DNA of 64,000 nt, from assembly GCF_004000945.1 (NCBI RefSeq), contig NZ_BIMF01000002.1, positions 558,001 to 622,000 on the forward strand, given 5' to 3'. Made by a program: the position numbers and the translations under genes. Each line of letters starts with the position of its first letter. Position 1 is the first letter of the stretch. Shown in pieces: positions 24,287 to 32,577 of the stretch. The notes beneath the pieces were generated by a model. That model saw only the letters and a program-made list of their open reading frames with translations, was not told the DNA's origin and searched no databases. Source of the stretch: Paenibacillus lautus NBRC 15380 (GTDB lineage: Bacteria > Bacillota > Bacilli > Paenibacillales > Paenibacillaceae).

Positions 24287-25606
24287 TTACGCGCCTGCTT
24301 CTTCCTGAATCAGCTGCTGCTGCTGCCTGATCAGACGAATCCGCGAGATTCGTTTATGCTCGGTCTCCTCAATCACAAAGCGATAATCCTCATACATGAC
24401 AGATTGACCTTTGTGTGGGAGCAGCACCTCAAGACGCGAGGACAGCCATCCACCGATAGTATCATAGTCTTCTGTATCCACGTTCAGACCAAATTGGTCA
24501 TTAATTTCATCGATCAGCATCAACCCATCAATGGAGTATTCATCCTCCCCCACCTTTTCAATGCCCGGACGCTCTTCGTCAAACTCATCTTGAATTTCAC
24601 CGACGATTTCTTCCATAATGTCCTCCAGGGTTACGAGTCCTGAAGTCCCGCCGTATTCATCAATAAGAATGGCAATTTGCGTCTTGCTCCGCTGCATTCT
24701 TCGCAGCAGATCACTGATCTTGATCGACTCAGGAACAGCAATGATCGGGCGAATCAAGGAAAGCTGGTCACGAACGAATCCGCGCATCAGATCTTTAATG
24801 TGAATAAAGCCAATGATATGATCCTTGTCTTCGTCACAGATCGGATAACGGGTTCGCATCCCCTCGCTTGCGATCTTCAGATTTTCTTCCAATGAAAGAT
24901 TGTTGTATAAACAGATCATTTCTGTTCTGGGGATCATGATCTCCCTTGCCGTCGTATCGGCAAATTCAAAAATGTTGTCTACCAATACCATATCCGTGCT
25001 ATCCATCAGGCCGCTCTCACTGCTCTCTTTCATCATATCCCGCAGTTCTTCCTCGGTATGAACATTCCGTTCAACCACCGGTTGCATCCGGAATAGGCGG
25101 AGAACGTTATTGGAGAGCCCATTCGCAAACCAGATAAACGGGAACATGATGGTGTAAAATACCCGCAGTGGGCCTGCTGACAGCAGCGTAATTTGTTCCG
25201 CTTTACGAACAGCCACCGTCTTGGGCGCCAATGCACCAAATACAATATGCATGAGTGCAATCAGGATGAAGGCTAATACCAAAGACACGGCATGAACGAC
25301 TGTATTACTCCAGCCTATGCCATGAAACCAAGGCGTAATCATAGCGGATATCGTTCTTTCGCCGATCCATCCAAGTCCAATGGACACGATGGTAATACCA
25401 AACTGGCATGCGGATATATATCCGTCCAGATTTTGCAGTATGTTCTGCGCAAATTTTGCACGTCTATGTCCTTCTTCGACTAGAGCGTCAATGCGGCTGC
25501 TTTTCACTTTAACGAAAGCTAATTCAGCCGATACAAAAAATCCATTTAACAGGACGAGAATCAATACCAAGGTTAAACTTATCAAACTCGGTAAGGGGTC
25601 ACTCAA
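24287..25606 (-). CDS. CNNM/CBS-domain membrane protein (hemolysin C/CorC family)
   Basis: A 439-residue protein with an N-terminal DUF21/CNNM domain of three to four membrane helices (residues 1-190), a pair of CBS domains (about 215-335, with EIMIPRTEMICL and DEYGGTSGLVTLEDIMEEIVGEIQDE) and a C-terminal CorC_HlyC domain (about 350-430, YSIDGLMLIDEIN). In B. subtilis and S. aureus relatives (YhdP/MpfA) export Mg2+ or protect against its excess. The start is TTG, with AGGAG five bases upstream. A strong promoter is 160-190 bases away, leaving a long leader that could regulate the gene. Confidence 0.88.
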   Translation of the reverse strand: MSDPLPSLISLTLVLILVLLNGFFVSAELAFVKVKSSRIDALVEEGHRRAKFAQNILQNLDGYISACQFGITIVSIGLGWIGERTISAMITPWFHGIGWSNTVVHAVSLVLAFILIALMHIVFGALAPKTVAVRKAEQITLLSAGPLRVFYTIMFPFIWFANGLSNNVLRLFRMQPVVERNVHTEEELRDMMKESSESGLMDSTDMVLVDNIFEFADTTAREIMIPRTEMICLYNNLSLEENLKIASEGMRTRYPICDEDKDHIIGFIHIKDLMRGFVRDQLSLIRPIIAVPESIKISDLLRRMQRSKTQIAILIDEYGGTSGLVTLEDIMEEIVGEIQDEFDEERPGIEKVGEDEYSIDGLMLIDEINDQFGLNVDTEDYDTIGGWLSSRLEVLLPHKGQSVMYEDYRFVIEETEHKRISRIRLIRQQQQLIQEEAGA

Positions 25607-25767
25607 TCGATCTCCTACCCGCCATACAGCATGCTATGACGAATAGGAACACCTCCTTCGGTTATTAAAAATGTGTGGTGCCATCAAGCATAACAACGTG
25701 TTCGGACTACGCATCAACTTCCCAATGGTCTCATCTCCTTATCTTATTCCGACTTAGGCAAGCTATA
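25607..25767 (-). ncRNA. Unidentified 160-nt 5' leader of the CNNM gene
   Basis: Between the predicted start of transcription (about 25767) and the TTG start lie some 160 bases without a gene. The leader contains TGGCACC (minus strand, about 25678-25684) and a GGAGGTG (25653-25660 region) that can pair with the CACC, plus CATAGCATGCTGTATG close to the ribosome binding site. Its length and place before a metal-related gene suggest a regulatory RNA, but it does not match the conserved M-box (Mg2+), yybP-ykoY (Mn2+) or complete T-box patterns that I can recall. Only the existence of a long leader is well supported. Confidence 0.4.
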
Positions 25768-25773
25768 TAAGTA

Positions 25774-25801
25774 ATTATATAGTACTACGATACACAGTCA
25801 A
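25774..25801 (-). promoter_or_regulatory. Strong sigma-A promoter of the CNNM gene
   Basis: Minus strand TTGACT (25796-25801), 16-base spacer, consensus TATAAT (25774-25779). Confidence 0.8.
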
Positions 25802-25993
25802 ACGTTGTCTTATGACATTAATCAGCGTTGTTATAAGCTTTAATTTGATTCTCGGCCGTTAGCACTCGTTTTTCGATGAATTGATATATTCTATGAATAA
25901 ACATTCAAAATGTTAATAGAATACTATGTATTCAGACATCTGGGCGGAAAAAATTCGCATGACATTGAATATTTGCCATTTGAAACATAATGA
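25802..25993. other. AT-rich intergenic stretch
   Basis: About 190 AT-rich bases between the CNNM promoter and the gerQ terminator. I see no gene and no strong structure; upstream promoter elements are possible. Confidence 0.4.
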
Positions 25994-26031
25994 AATAACC
26001 CCCGTCTACGCTTAAGTAAACGAAGGTTATT
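25994..26031 (-). terminator. Terminator of gerQ
   Basis: AATAACC-TTCG pairs with CGGG-GGTTATT (one mismatch), short T run after it on the minus strand; about 20 bases after the gerQ stop. Confidence 0.65.
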
Positions 26032-26050
26032 ATGCTGATGCTGCTAGAAG

Positions 26051-26482
26051 TTATCTTCCTGTCGGAGGCGGGTTGCCGATAACGCCTGGATATTGATATT
26101 GAAGCGGCTCGTCGAACACGACATAATCCAGATTTACCATCAGCAGGATGATACGGCGTCCTGTCGACCGTTCGCTAATAATGATATGATCGCGTCCAGC
26201 GGCTTCAACCACGCCTGTAAACACCTTGGCATTCCATTGCGAATTGTTTTCATATGTCATGTAGAAGGTTCCCTGCTTGCCCAGATTCAGTCGAAGAATA
26301 TTCTCAACGTAAGATTGCTCGAATTGCGGGGCAGGAACAACGGTGCCTCCTGGAGTCATGGGGCTTCCGCTAGGCACCTGCGGTGGAACGTTCGCCATAT
26401 AACCTGCCGTCCCGCGGCTCGGCACTCCTGGATAACGGACACCATTCATGAAGTTCACAGGTGGCACACCTTGATTGTACAT
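26051..26482 (-). CDS. gerQ: Spore coat protein GerQ
   Basis: A 143-residue protein: a proline/glycine-rich N-terminal half and a conserved C-terminal domain (FEQSYVENILRLNLGKQGTF, WNAKVFTGVVEAAGRDHIII, 'TGRRIILLMVNLDYVVFDE') that is characteristic of GerQ (YwdL). GerQ is a spore coat protein needed to localise the cortex hydrolase CwlJ and is cross-linked by transglutaminase in B. subtilis. AAAGGAGG precedes the ATG. The gene lies 55 bases downstream of cwlJ in the same direction, the familiar cwlJ-gerQ pairing, with mother-cell expression expected. Confidence 0.93.
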   Translation of the reverse strand: MYNQGVPPVNFMNGVRYPGVPSRGTAGYMANVPPQVPSGSPMTPGGTVVPAPQFEQSYVENILRLNLGKQGTFYMTYENNSQWNAKVFTGVVEAAGRDHIIISERSTGRRIILLMVNLDYVVFDEPLQYQYPGVIGNPPPTGR

Positions 26483-26537
26483 AAGTAATTTCCTCCTTTA
26501 ATTTATAACTCCCGCATAAGCGGTTGTATAACGTGAC

Positions 26538-26960
26538 TCAATAGACTGCCGGGCAATCGGCATATGTTGGGGTGAAGAAGCAGTGTGCTTTGAAACGACC
26601 TGTGTTCTGCTGATTGTACCAGGTACCCGGGCAATCCCCTGCCGGGCGGAAAAACCATAGCGCATTGCTAGCCGGCCATATGCGTTCCCCATTAATCAAT
26701 CTTTGGGCAAGCTGACGATCTCGATCCCTGGCCCGTTGATAAAAATAGCCCTTTTGTGTTGCTTCAAAGCCTCCCGGGCTCTGAAACACCATATCATTCA
26801 TGTTGCGGATGTTTCGAAAATCCAAGCAGTTGGACAGTATCCGGTTCACGCCGACATTCCCGACCATGAGCATGCCCTGCTCGCCTTCACCTTCTGCCTC
26901 TGCGCGGATCAATCTCGCCAGAAGATCCACATCATTCGAATTCGTTTTGATGACTGCCAC
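26538..26960 (-). CDS. cwlJ: Spore cortex-lytic hydrolase CwlJ
   Basis: A 140-residue SleB/CwlJ hydrolase_2 domain without signal peptide. DLLARLIRAEAEGEGEQGM holds the catalytic Glu; VGNVGVNRIL, GGFEATQKGYFYQRA and 'PASNALWFFRP' are the family blocks. CwlJ degrades cortex muramic-lactam peptidoglycan during germination, particularly with Ca-DPA, and requires GerQ. GTG is the start, preceded by GAGGGGA. The length is normal for CwlJ and too short for SleB, which has an extra binding domain and a signal peptide. Confidence 0.94.
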   Translation of the reverse strand: MAVIKTNSNDVDLLARLIRAEAEGEGEQGMLMVGNVGVNRILSNCLDFRNIRNMNDMVFQSPGGFEATQKGYFYQRARDRDRQLAQRLINGERIWPASNALWFFRPAGDCPGTWYNQQNTGRFKAHCFFTPTYADCPAVY

Positions 26961-27033
26961 AGAGTTCCCCTCGCTTCCTTAAGATCACTTTGTATTTGTA
27001 TGTGCATTCGCCCATAAATGTGACTATGTGAGG

Positions 27034-27078
27034 AGAAAAAAAAGTTCCTTACCGCAACTCACCACGGTAAGGAACTTT
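27034..27078 (-). terminator. Terminator of the rhamnosidase gene
   Basis: AAAGTTCCTTACCG pairs perfectly with CGGTAAGGAACTTT, followed by TTTTT on the minus strand. Confidence 0.93.
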
Positions 27079-27096
27079 AGTTCCTGCATCTATTCA

Positions 27097-29778
27097 TTAC
27101 TTCACAGCATGACCGGAATAAACATATCTGAACTTATACTCTCCTGAGCCCGCTTGAATCACAACACCCGCTTCCCCATCAAGTGCAGATTGAATCCCGT
27201 TCGCTTGGTCTAGAGGTATCGCCTCTCCCTCCGTAACACTTGATGAATCAAAAGCGCCTGGCAGACGGATTTCCGCCGTTGCATTTGGCGGGATGGTTAC
27301 CTCCAGTTGAAACTCTCCACTTTCCATTCTCCAGCTTGACCGGACGGTTCCGTACAGCGTATCGATCTTGCCTTCAGCCCATGTCAATCCTTCGCCAGGC
27401 ACGGGCGCAATCACGATATGTTTATAACCTGGCGCCTCCTCCACGGTTTGTATGCCGGCAACCGTACGATACAACCACTCCCCGATGGCTCCGTATGCAT
27501 AATGATTAAATGAATTCATATCGCGGCTCCAGAAGCTGCCGTCCTCCTTTATTCCGTCCCAATGCTCCCATATCGTGGTAGCGCCTTTCGTAATCGGATA
27601 CAGCCATGAAGGATAGTCCCGCTGCAGCAGCAGCTTATACGCCGCGTCATGCATCCCATGCTGACTTAATACATGGTTAATATAAGGTGTGCCCACAAAG
27701 CCTGTCGTAAGATGATGCCTGCTCTCCTCCAGCAGCGAACAGAGACGTTGCGCTGCCCGTTTTTCCGTCTCTTCATCCAGCAACCCAAACATGAGCGCAA
27801 GCACATGCGCGGTCTGAGTCGAAGCCGCGAGCCTTCCGGCCGGGGTCACGAATTCGTTACGAAATGCAGCGACAACCCTTTCCTTAAGCGTGGCATACGC
27901 TGCCGCATCTTTTTCTTGCCCCAATACCACTGCCGTCTTTCTAAGCAGTTCTACCGAATAAGCATAAAACGCCGATGCGATCAAATCCCGCTCTGTAGCA
28001 CCCACATAGTCGCCGGATTTCGCATCAAGCCCCAGCCAATCACCGAAGTGGAAGCCGGTATTCCACAAATATTCATTCTCCCCTTGTGCTTGGATGTAGG
28101 AAACCCAGCTCTTCATGCTCTTGTATTGACGCTCCAATATCCGTCGGTCGCCATAACAGACATATAGGGTCCACGGGCATATGACCGCTGCATCTCCCCA
28201 TGCGGCCGAAGCATAGGCTTCATCCCCAAGGACATGCGGGACAACGAACGGTACTGCCCCGTCGCCACGCTGCTCTGCAGCCAGATCGGATAGCCACTTG
28301 GTGAAGAAAGGAGCTATGTTGGCAAGATAAGCAGCTGTACCTATAAACATCTGCGCATCTCCCGTCCAGCCAAGCCGCTCGTCACGCTGCGGACAATCCG
28401 TGGGCACATCCAGGAAATTTCCCTTAAGCCCCCATCGAATGTTGCTCTGCAATTGATTCACCATAGGTTCCGAGCATTGGAAAGTCCCGGTCTCTTCAAA
28501 ATCCGAATGAAGCACAACCGCTTCGAAAGCACCCCGGTCCAGCTGCTCCTCCGTAAAACCGTCTAAGCGGACATACCGGAAGCCTTGGAACGTAAAATGG
28601 GGCTCGTAGGTTTCTTTCCCGCCACCTTTTAACGTGTACTGAATCGTTTGTTTAGCGGTTCGGAGGTTCTCCGTATAAAAGTTACCATTGGAATCCAGTA
28701 TCTCCGCATGCTGCAGCGTCAAGATAGTTCCCTTGTCACCGGACACGCTAAATCGGACCCAACCCACCAAATTCTGTCCGAAGTCGATGACGGTTTCACC
28801 TTTAGGCGTGGTCAGCCATTCAACGGGCTCCACCGTTTGGATGGCTTTTACGGGCTCGTTAATCTGAGGCTTCAACATGTCAAACCCGTGATCGATCGAT
28901 TCGACACCCTGCCAATCATTTGAGTTATAATTTCCTGAACTGAAGCCTTCCAGCTCCAACCGGGCATCGTAGGTTTCACCATGATAGAGTTCCGACATCT
29001 TGATCGGGCCTATGGCCGACTGCCAGCTTGAATCGGTTGCCATCACTTCTTCGCTCCCGTCTGCATACGTAATATGCAGCTCCAGCAAAAGGGCTAATCG
29101 ATCCCCATAGATTGAACTCCGTTCCTCCCATCCCAATTGACCCTTGTACCATCCATTTCCGAGCCAAGCTCCGATTGCGTTTAGGCCAGTGTTCAGCATG
29201 TCCGTCACATCATAACTTTGCGTCTGTATCGTATGTTCGTAACTCGTCCAACCGGGTGTGAAATAACAATCTCCCACCCGCTGTCCGTTCAGTTCCAGTT
29301 CATAAAGGCCTAAGGCCGAGGCGTATATTCTTGCCTTTGAAATGGGCGACTTCAAGCTGAAGCTCTTGCGAAGCAGCGGTAGATGAGCAGAGTCCCCAGG
29401 CAGCAAAGAACGTGGTGCCGATATCCATTTCCCTACCCATTTCTCCCCTTGCAGCTTACCCGTCTCCCAATAGGCTGTATCCGACCATTCCGATACGTCC
29501 CCGACTTGATTCCAGACGCGAACTCGATAAGTATAGCGCTTACAAGACGATACACGCCATTCGCTTAATTCCACATGAACGGATTGTGATGAAGCCACTT
29601 TCCCAGAGGTCCAAAGGGGCTTGGAAAAGTTATTATCATTCGAAACCTCAATCTCATAGGCCGTTTGACTGACTGCTCTTTCGTCCGAGACCAACCTCCA
29701 GCTTAAACGCGGGTGCTTCTCGCCGATTCCTATCGGATTATGCTGGTACTCACATCGTAAATCCGTTACGCTAAACAT
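27097..29778 (-). CDS. Alpha-L-rhamnosidase, glycoside hydrolase family 78
   Basis: An 893-residue cytoplasmic enzyme (no signal peptide). Order of domains: N-terminal beta-sandwiches (residues 1-110 and 130-300, with GLYELELNGQRVGD and TPGWTSYEH), a concanavalin-like domain (IDFGQNLVGWVRF), the alpha/alpha-barrel with the signature DCPQRDERLGWTGDAQ near residue 460 that includes the catalytic acid, and a C-terminal beta domain. It hydrolyses terminal alpha-L-rhamnose from oligosaccharides or glycosides. CGGAGG precedes the ATG. A divergent AraC regulator gene starts about 200 bases away and is the likely activator. Intracellular location implies uptake of rhamnosylated oligosaccharides, perhaps by one of the nearby CUT1 importers. 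Confidence 0.93.
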   Translation of the reverse strand: MFSVTDLRCEYQHNPIGIGEKHPRLSWRLVSDERAVSQTAYEIEVSNDNNFSKPLWTSGKVASSQSVHVELSEWRVSSCKRYTYRVRVWNQVGDVSEWSDTAYWETGKLQGEKWVGKWISAPRSLLPGDSAHLPLLRKSFSLKSPISKARIYASALGLYELELNGQRVGDCYFTPGWTSYEHTIQTQSYDVTDMLNTGLNAIGAWLGNGWYKGQLGWEERSSIYGDRLALLLELHITYADGSEEVMATDSSWQSAIGPIKMSELYHGETYDARLELEGFSSGNYNSNDWQGVESIDHGFDMLKPQINEPVKAIQTVEPVEWLTTPKGETVIDFGQNLVGWVRFSVSGDKGTILTLQHAEILDSNGNFYTENLRTAKQTIQYTLKGGGKETYEPHFTFQGFRYVRLDGFTEEQLDRGAFEAVVLHSDFEETGTFQCSEPMVNQLQSNIRWGLKGNFLDVPTDCPQRDERLGWTGDAQMFIGTAAYLANIAPFFTKWLSDLAAEQRGDGAVPFVVPHVLGDEAYASAAWGDAAVICPWTLYVCYGDRRILERQYKSMKSWVSYIQAQGENEYLWNTGFHFGDWLGLDAKSGDYVGATERDLIASAFYAYSVELLRKTAVVLGQEKDAAAYATLKERVVAAFRNEFVTPAGRLAASTQTAHVLALMFGLLDEETEKRAAQRLCSLLEESRHHLTTGFVGTPYINHVLSQHGMHDAAYKLLLQRDYPSWLYPITKGATTIWEHWDGIKEDGSFWSRDMNSFNHYAYGAIGEWLYRTVAGIQTVEEAPGYKHIVIAPVPGEGLTWAEGKIDTLYGTVRSSWRMESGEFQLEVTIPPNATAEIRLPGAFDSSSVTEGEAIPLDQANGIQSALDGEAGVVIQAGSGEYKFRYVYSGHAVK

Positions 29779-29979
29779 AGAACATTCCTCCGTTCACCTT
29801 CATAAAAAGTTATCACAACAATCAAGCTCTATAGGCCGCAATCCGGGATGCTCGCTTCCTAACCGTGCCTGTTTCAACTATTATTATAAGTGAACCTGAA
29901 CGTGGAATTATGGGGATATCAGACAATAATATGAGGCATAACGGACATTCTTCCCCTATTAACGATGAGGAGTATTAGG

Positions 29980-30876
29980 ATGAAACGACCGATGGAAACC
30001 TATTACGGAGATTATTTTTTCCAGAATGACACCTTGATGTATGTGAATCGAAACGCGGAGAATTTTACAGGCTCTTACCATAACCATGATTTTCTGGAGA
30101 TTGCTTATATTGCGGAGGGCGAGGGCTTTCATCACCTAGAGAACTCGGTTCAGCGCGTACGCAAAGGTCAAATGTTCTATATACCACTCGGAATATCTCA
30201 TGTATTCCGGCCCACTTCTGCAAACGGGAAACCGCTCATTGTGAACAATTGCATATTCTCTGTACAGCTGCTGCCCAAATTGATAGCTTTTGCAACAGAT
30301 TCGGATACTGCAGCCTTTTTGAAACGCATGGAGGATGGATCCCTTGGATACCACGCGATTATGGACCGACATGATCGCTTCGAGAGGCTCTTCGGCTCCC
30401 TCTATGAACAAAATGCCATGCCAGGCAGCGGTTCTGCCGTTTATCTGCACACGCTGCTGTTACAGCTGATCATTGAATTCAGCCGTGTCATTGAGCATCC
30501 CCATACTATGCCTTCGGTGCCGCAACACCATTCCTTCCAAGATGTCCTTCAATACGTGGAAGGGCAGTACATGCATGAGCTCACTTTGACACACCTTGCC
30601 CAAATCAGCGGATTCAGCGAGCGCCATTTGCAGCGATTGTTCCGCCGGTATACAGGCCAGAGCTGGCATCATTATCTGCAGACCGTGCGGATTCGAATAA
30701 GCCGCGAGCTGCTGCGCACCACCACGGACAAAATCAGTACGATTGCCGAGAAGGTCGGTTATAAGGACATGCATTCTTTCCACTCGGTGTTTAAGCGAAA
30801 TACAGGGCTCACGCCTGGTCAATACCGGAGCGATATTCAGCATCATTCATCAACGACCGGACTCTCCTGCAAATAA
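29980..30876 (+). CDS. AraC-family transcriptional regulator with cupin sensor domain
   Basis: About 298 residues: an N-terminal AraC-type cupin (HNHDFLEIAYIAEGEGFH and FYIPLGISHVFRP) that binds a sugar ligand and two helix-turn-helix units at the C-terminus (LTHLAQISGFSERHLQRLFR and ISTIAEKVGYKDMHSFHSVF, ending with the family TGLTPGQYR). The ATG at 29980 is preceded by GAGGAG; the frame extending five codons upstream contains that site. Its divergence from the GH78 gene suggests control of rhamnoside use, with activity switched by rhamnose or an oligosaccharide. It resembles RhaS/RhaR-type regulators in design only. Confidence 0.88.
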   Translation: MKRPMETYYGDYFFQNDTLMYVNRNAENFTGSYHNHDFLEIAYIAEGEGFHHLENSVQRVRKGQMFYIPLGISHVFRPTSANGKPLIVNNCIFSVQLLPKLIAFATDSDTAAFLKRMEDGSLGYHAIMDRHDRFERLFGSLYEQNAMPGSGSAVYLHTLLLQLIIEFSRVIEHPHTMPSVPQHHSFQDVLQYVEGQYMHELTLTHLAQISGFSERHLQRLFRRYTGQSWHHYLQTVRIRISRELLRTTTDKISTIAEKVGYKDMHSFHSVFKRNTGLTPGQYRSDIQHHSSTTGLSCK

Positions 30877-30879
30877 ATA

Positions 30880-30919
30880 AAGCATGATGATCCTCACGGT
30901 ATCCAAGGTCATCATGCTT
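30880..30919 (-). terminator. Terminator between convergent genes
   Basis: AAGCATGATGA pairs perfectly with TCATCATGCTT; the minus strand continues with TTTATTTATT. It fits the NmrA-like gene better than the AraC gene. Confidence 0.75.
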
Positions 30920-30946
30920 AGGAATATGCTCCTTCTTTTCCATTTC

Positions 30947-31762
30947 TTATTTGAAGTATCTTGCGTGCTCTTCCACCCACTCGGCAAATGTTCTTGCAGG
31001 ACGTCCTGTTATCTGTTCAACCGTTTGATTGACGGTGTATGCTTCGATTGGCGGATTCATGTACCAGTTGATGACGTAATCGATAACGCCCTTATCAACC
31101 CCAAGTTCGGCCATTCGTTTACGCTCCTGCTCTTCGGTCAACTGAATAAACTTTATATCTTTACCGATAAAGCGGCTAAGAATCTGCACCTTTTCAGGAA
31201 CCGTTAGCGCCTCGGGACCGGTTAAGGTATACATTTGGCCCGCATGGATATCCTCCGACAGCACCGCTGCAGCCACCCGTCCGATATCCCGCTCATGTAT
31301 CGAAGCATTTAACGAAGCACCAAACAGATCGCGTACAACTCCCTCCGTTCGTATCGATTCTCTCCAGTTCATAACATTGGACATGTAATCTACCGGCTGC
31401 AGCTGTGTCCATTCCAGATGACTCGATTCTACTGCTTCCTCCACCGTCCCTTTCTTTCCGTCCCATAAAATGCTTACACGCCTTACTCCCGCAGCCTCGG
31501 CGATCCGTATAATCTCCTCCCCTGTCGTAAGCGGGACGTAACCTGCTCCAGTCGTGATTAAATGAAGCCCGGTCACACCCTGTAATGCTGGAATCAGCGT
31601 GTCGGGGTTACTCAGATCACCGGCAACCACTTCTACGCCAGCAGGTAATTTGGCAGAAGCCGGAAAACGGCTGAGTGCCCTGACGCTATGTCCAGCCCTT
31701 AGCAGCTCATGCACAACATGACGACCTACTTTGCCTGTCGCACCTGTAACTAGTATTGTCAT
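30947..31762 (-). CDS. NAD(P)-binding NmrA-like protein
   Basis: A 271-residue atypical short-chain dehydrogenase. ILVTGATGKVGRHVVHELL is the NAD(P)-binding motif; the Tyr-x3-Lys catalytic pair of classical SDRs is absent, as in NmrA/HSCARG and QorB-type proteins. These act as NAD(P)H-quinone reductases or redox-sensing regulators. AAAGGAGGA precedes the ATG. It is a single gene between a terminator and the two-component system. Another member of the superfamily is encoded at 50396-51031, but the two are not close paralogues. The substrate is unknown. Confidence 0.82.
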   Translation of the reverse strand: MTILVTGATGKVGRHVVHELLRAGHSVRALSRFPASAKLPAGVEVVAGDLSNPDTLIPALQGVTGLHLITTGAGYVPLTTGEEIIRIAEAAGVRRVSILWDGKKGTVEEAVESSHLEWTQLQPVDYMSNVMNWRESIRTEGVVRDLFGASLNASIHERDIGRVAAAVLSEDIHAGQMYTLTGPEALTVPEKVQILSRFIGKDIKFIQLTEEQERKRMAELGVDKGVIDYVINWYMNPPIEAYTVNQTVEQITGRPARTFAEWVEEHARYFK

Positions 31763-31878
31763 GGTTTAATTCCTCCTTTATCTCAATAACAAGCCTACAG
31801 CAGTGGTACTTCCTTGTTGTTCCATTTAAACGTAATTCCAGACCGGTTACGTCCAGCTCTGGTCTAAATCAGCCATAC

Positions 31879-31907
31879 AAAAAAGGCCTTATCCGCAGAT
31901 AAGACCT
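31879..31907 (-). terminator. Terminator of the NarL-type two-component operon
   Basis: AGGTCTTATC pairs with GATAAGGCCT around a four-base loop, followed by TTTTTT on the minus strand. Confidence 0.85.
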
Positions 31908-31931
31908 GTCACTACGACTATAGTCTGATGG

Positions 31932-32573
31932 TTATGTGTTGAACCAATGGTTCCTTATCGCGTACAGCGCTGCCTGGGTACGATCCTGTACCTCCATTTT
32001 TCCCAGAATATGCGTGATATGCGTCTTTACCGTTTTCTCGGCAATATGTAGTTCTGCGGCGATTTCTTTGTTACTCCTGCCCAATGTAATCTGTTCAAGA
32101 ACATGCTGCTCACGGATCGTCAGAATATCGATTCCTTTGACAACCTCGGGATCTGTCGCCACATGAGCAATTAATTGGTTTGTTACCTGAGGATGAAGCA
32201 TGCGGTTTCCGTTTACAGCGGCAATGATGGTTTCGACCAGCACTTTAGGCTCGATATCCTTCAGCTGATATCCAATCGCTCCCGCTTTAATCGCCGGCAG
32301 AACCGAATCCCGGTCGGCAAAACTCGTGAGAATGATGACTTTGATATGAGGAAACTTGCTTGTGATTCGCTTTGTGGCTTCAACTCCGTCCATCTCCGGC
32401 ATCTTCAGATCCATCAGTACCACATCAGGCAGCAGCTTTTCTACCTTATCCAGAGCCTCTAGCCCGTTAAGGGCTTGATCTACGATTTCTATCATGGGCT
32501 GTGTCTGCAGGAAATAACGCAACCCCCTTAATACAACGAGATGATCATCAACAATTAGCACTTTAATCTTCAT
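31932..32573 (-). CDS. NarL/LuxR-family response regulator
   Basis: A 213-residue regulator: receiver domain (residues 1-120; acidic pocket D9-D10, phosphoacceptor D55 in VVLMDLKMPE, K106-type lysine in 'GYQLKD') and a LuxR/GerE helix-turn-helix (about 147-205; LTIREQHVLEQITLGRSNKEIAAEL, shown here as two parts of a longer block). It is encoded directly after its sensor kinase gene with a four-base gap, so the two form an operon. Its targets are unknown; no diagnostic neighbour such as a nitrate or antibiotic-export gene is adjacent. Confidence 0.92.
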   Translation of the reverse strand: MKIKVLIVDDHLVVLRGLRYFLQTQPMIEIVDQALNGLEALDKVEKLLPDVVLMDLKMPEMDGVEATKRITSKFPHIKVIILTSFADRDSVLPAIKAGAIGYQLKDIEPKVLVETIIAAVNGNRMLHPQVTNQLIAHVATDPEVVKGIDILTIREQHVLEQITLGRSNKEIAAELHIAEKTVKTHITHILGKMEVQDRTQAALYAIRNHWFNT

Positions 32574-32577
32574 AAGT

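Noticed and set aside
25607..25767. M-box, yybP-ykoY or T-box riboswitch before the CNNM gene
   Set aside because: The leader has only a TGGCACC piece and not the other conserved blocks; no named class can be supported by eye.
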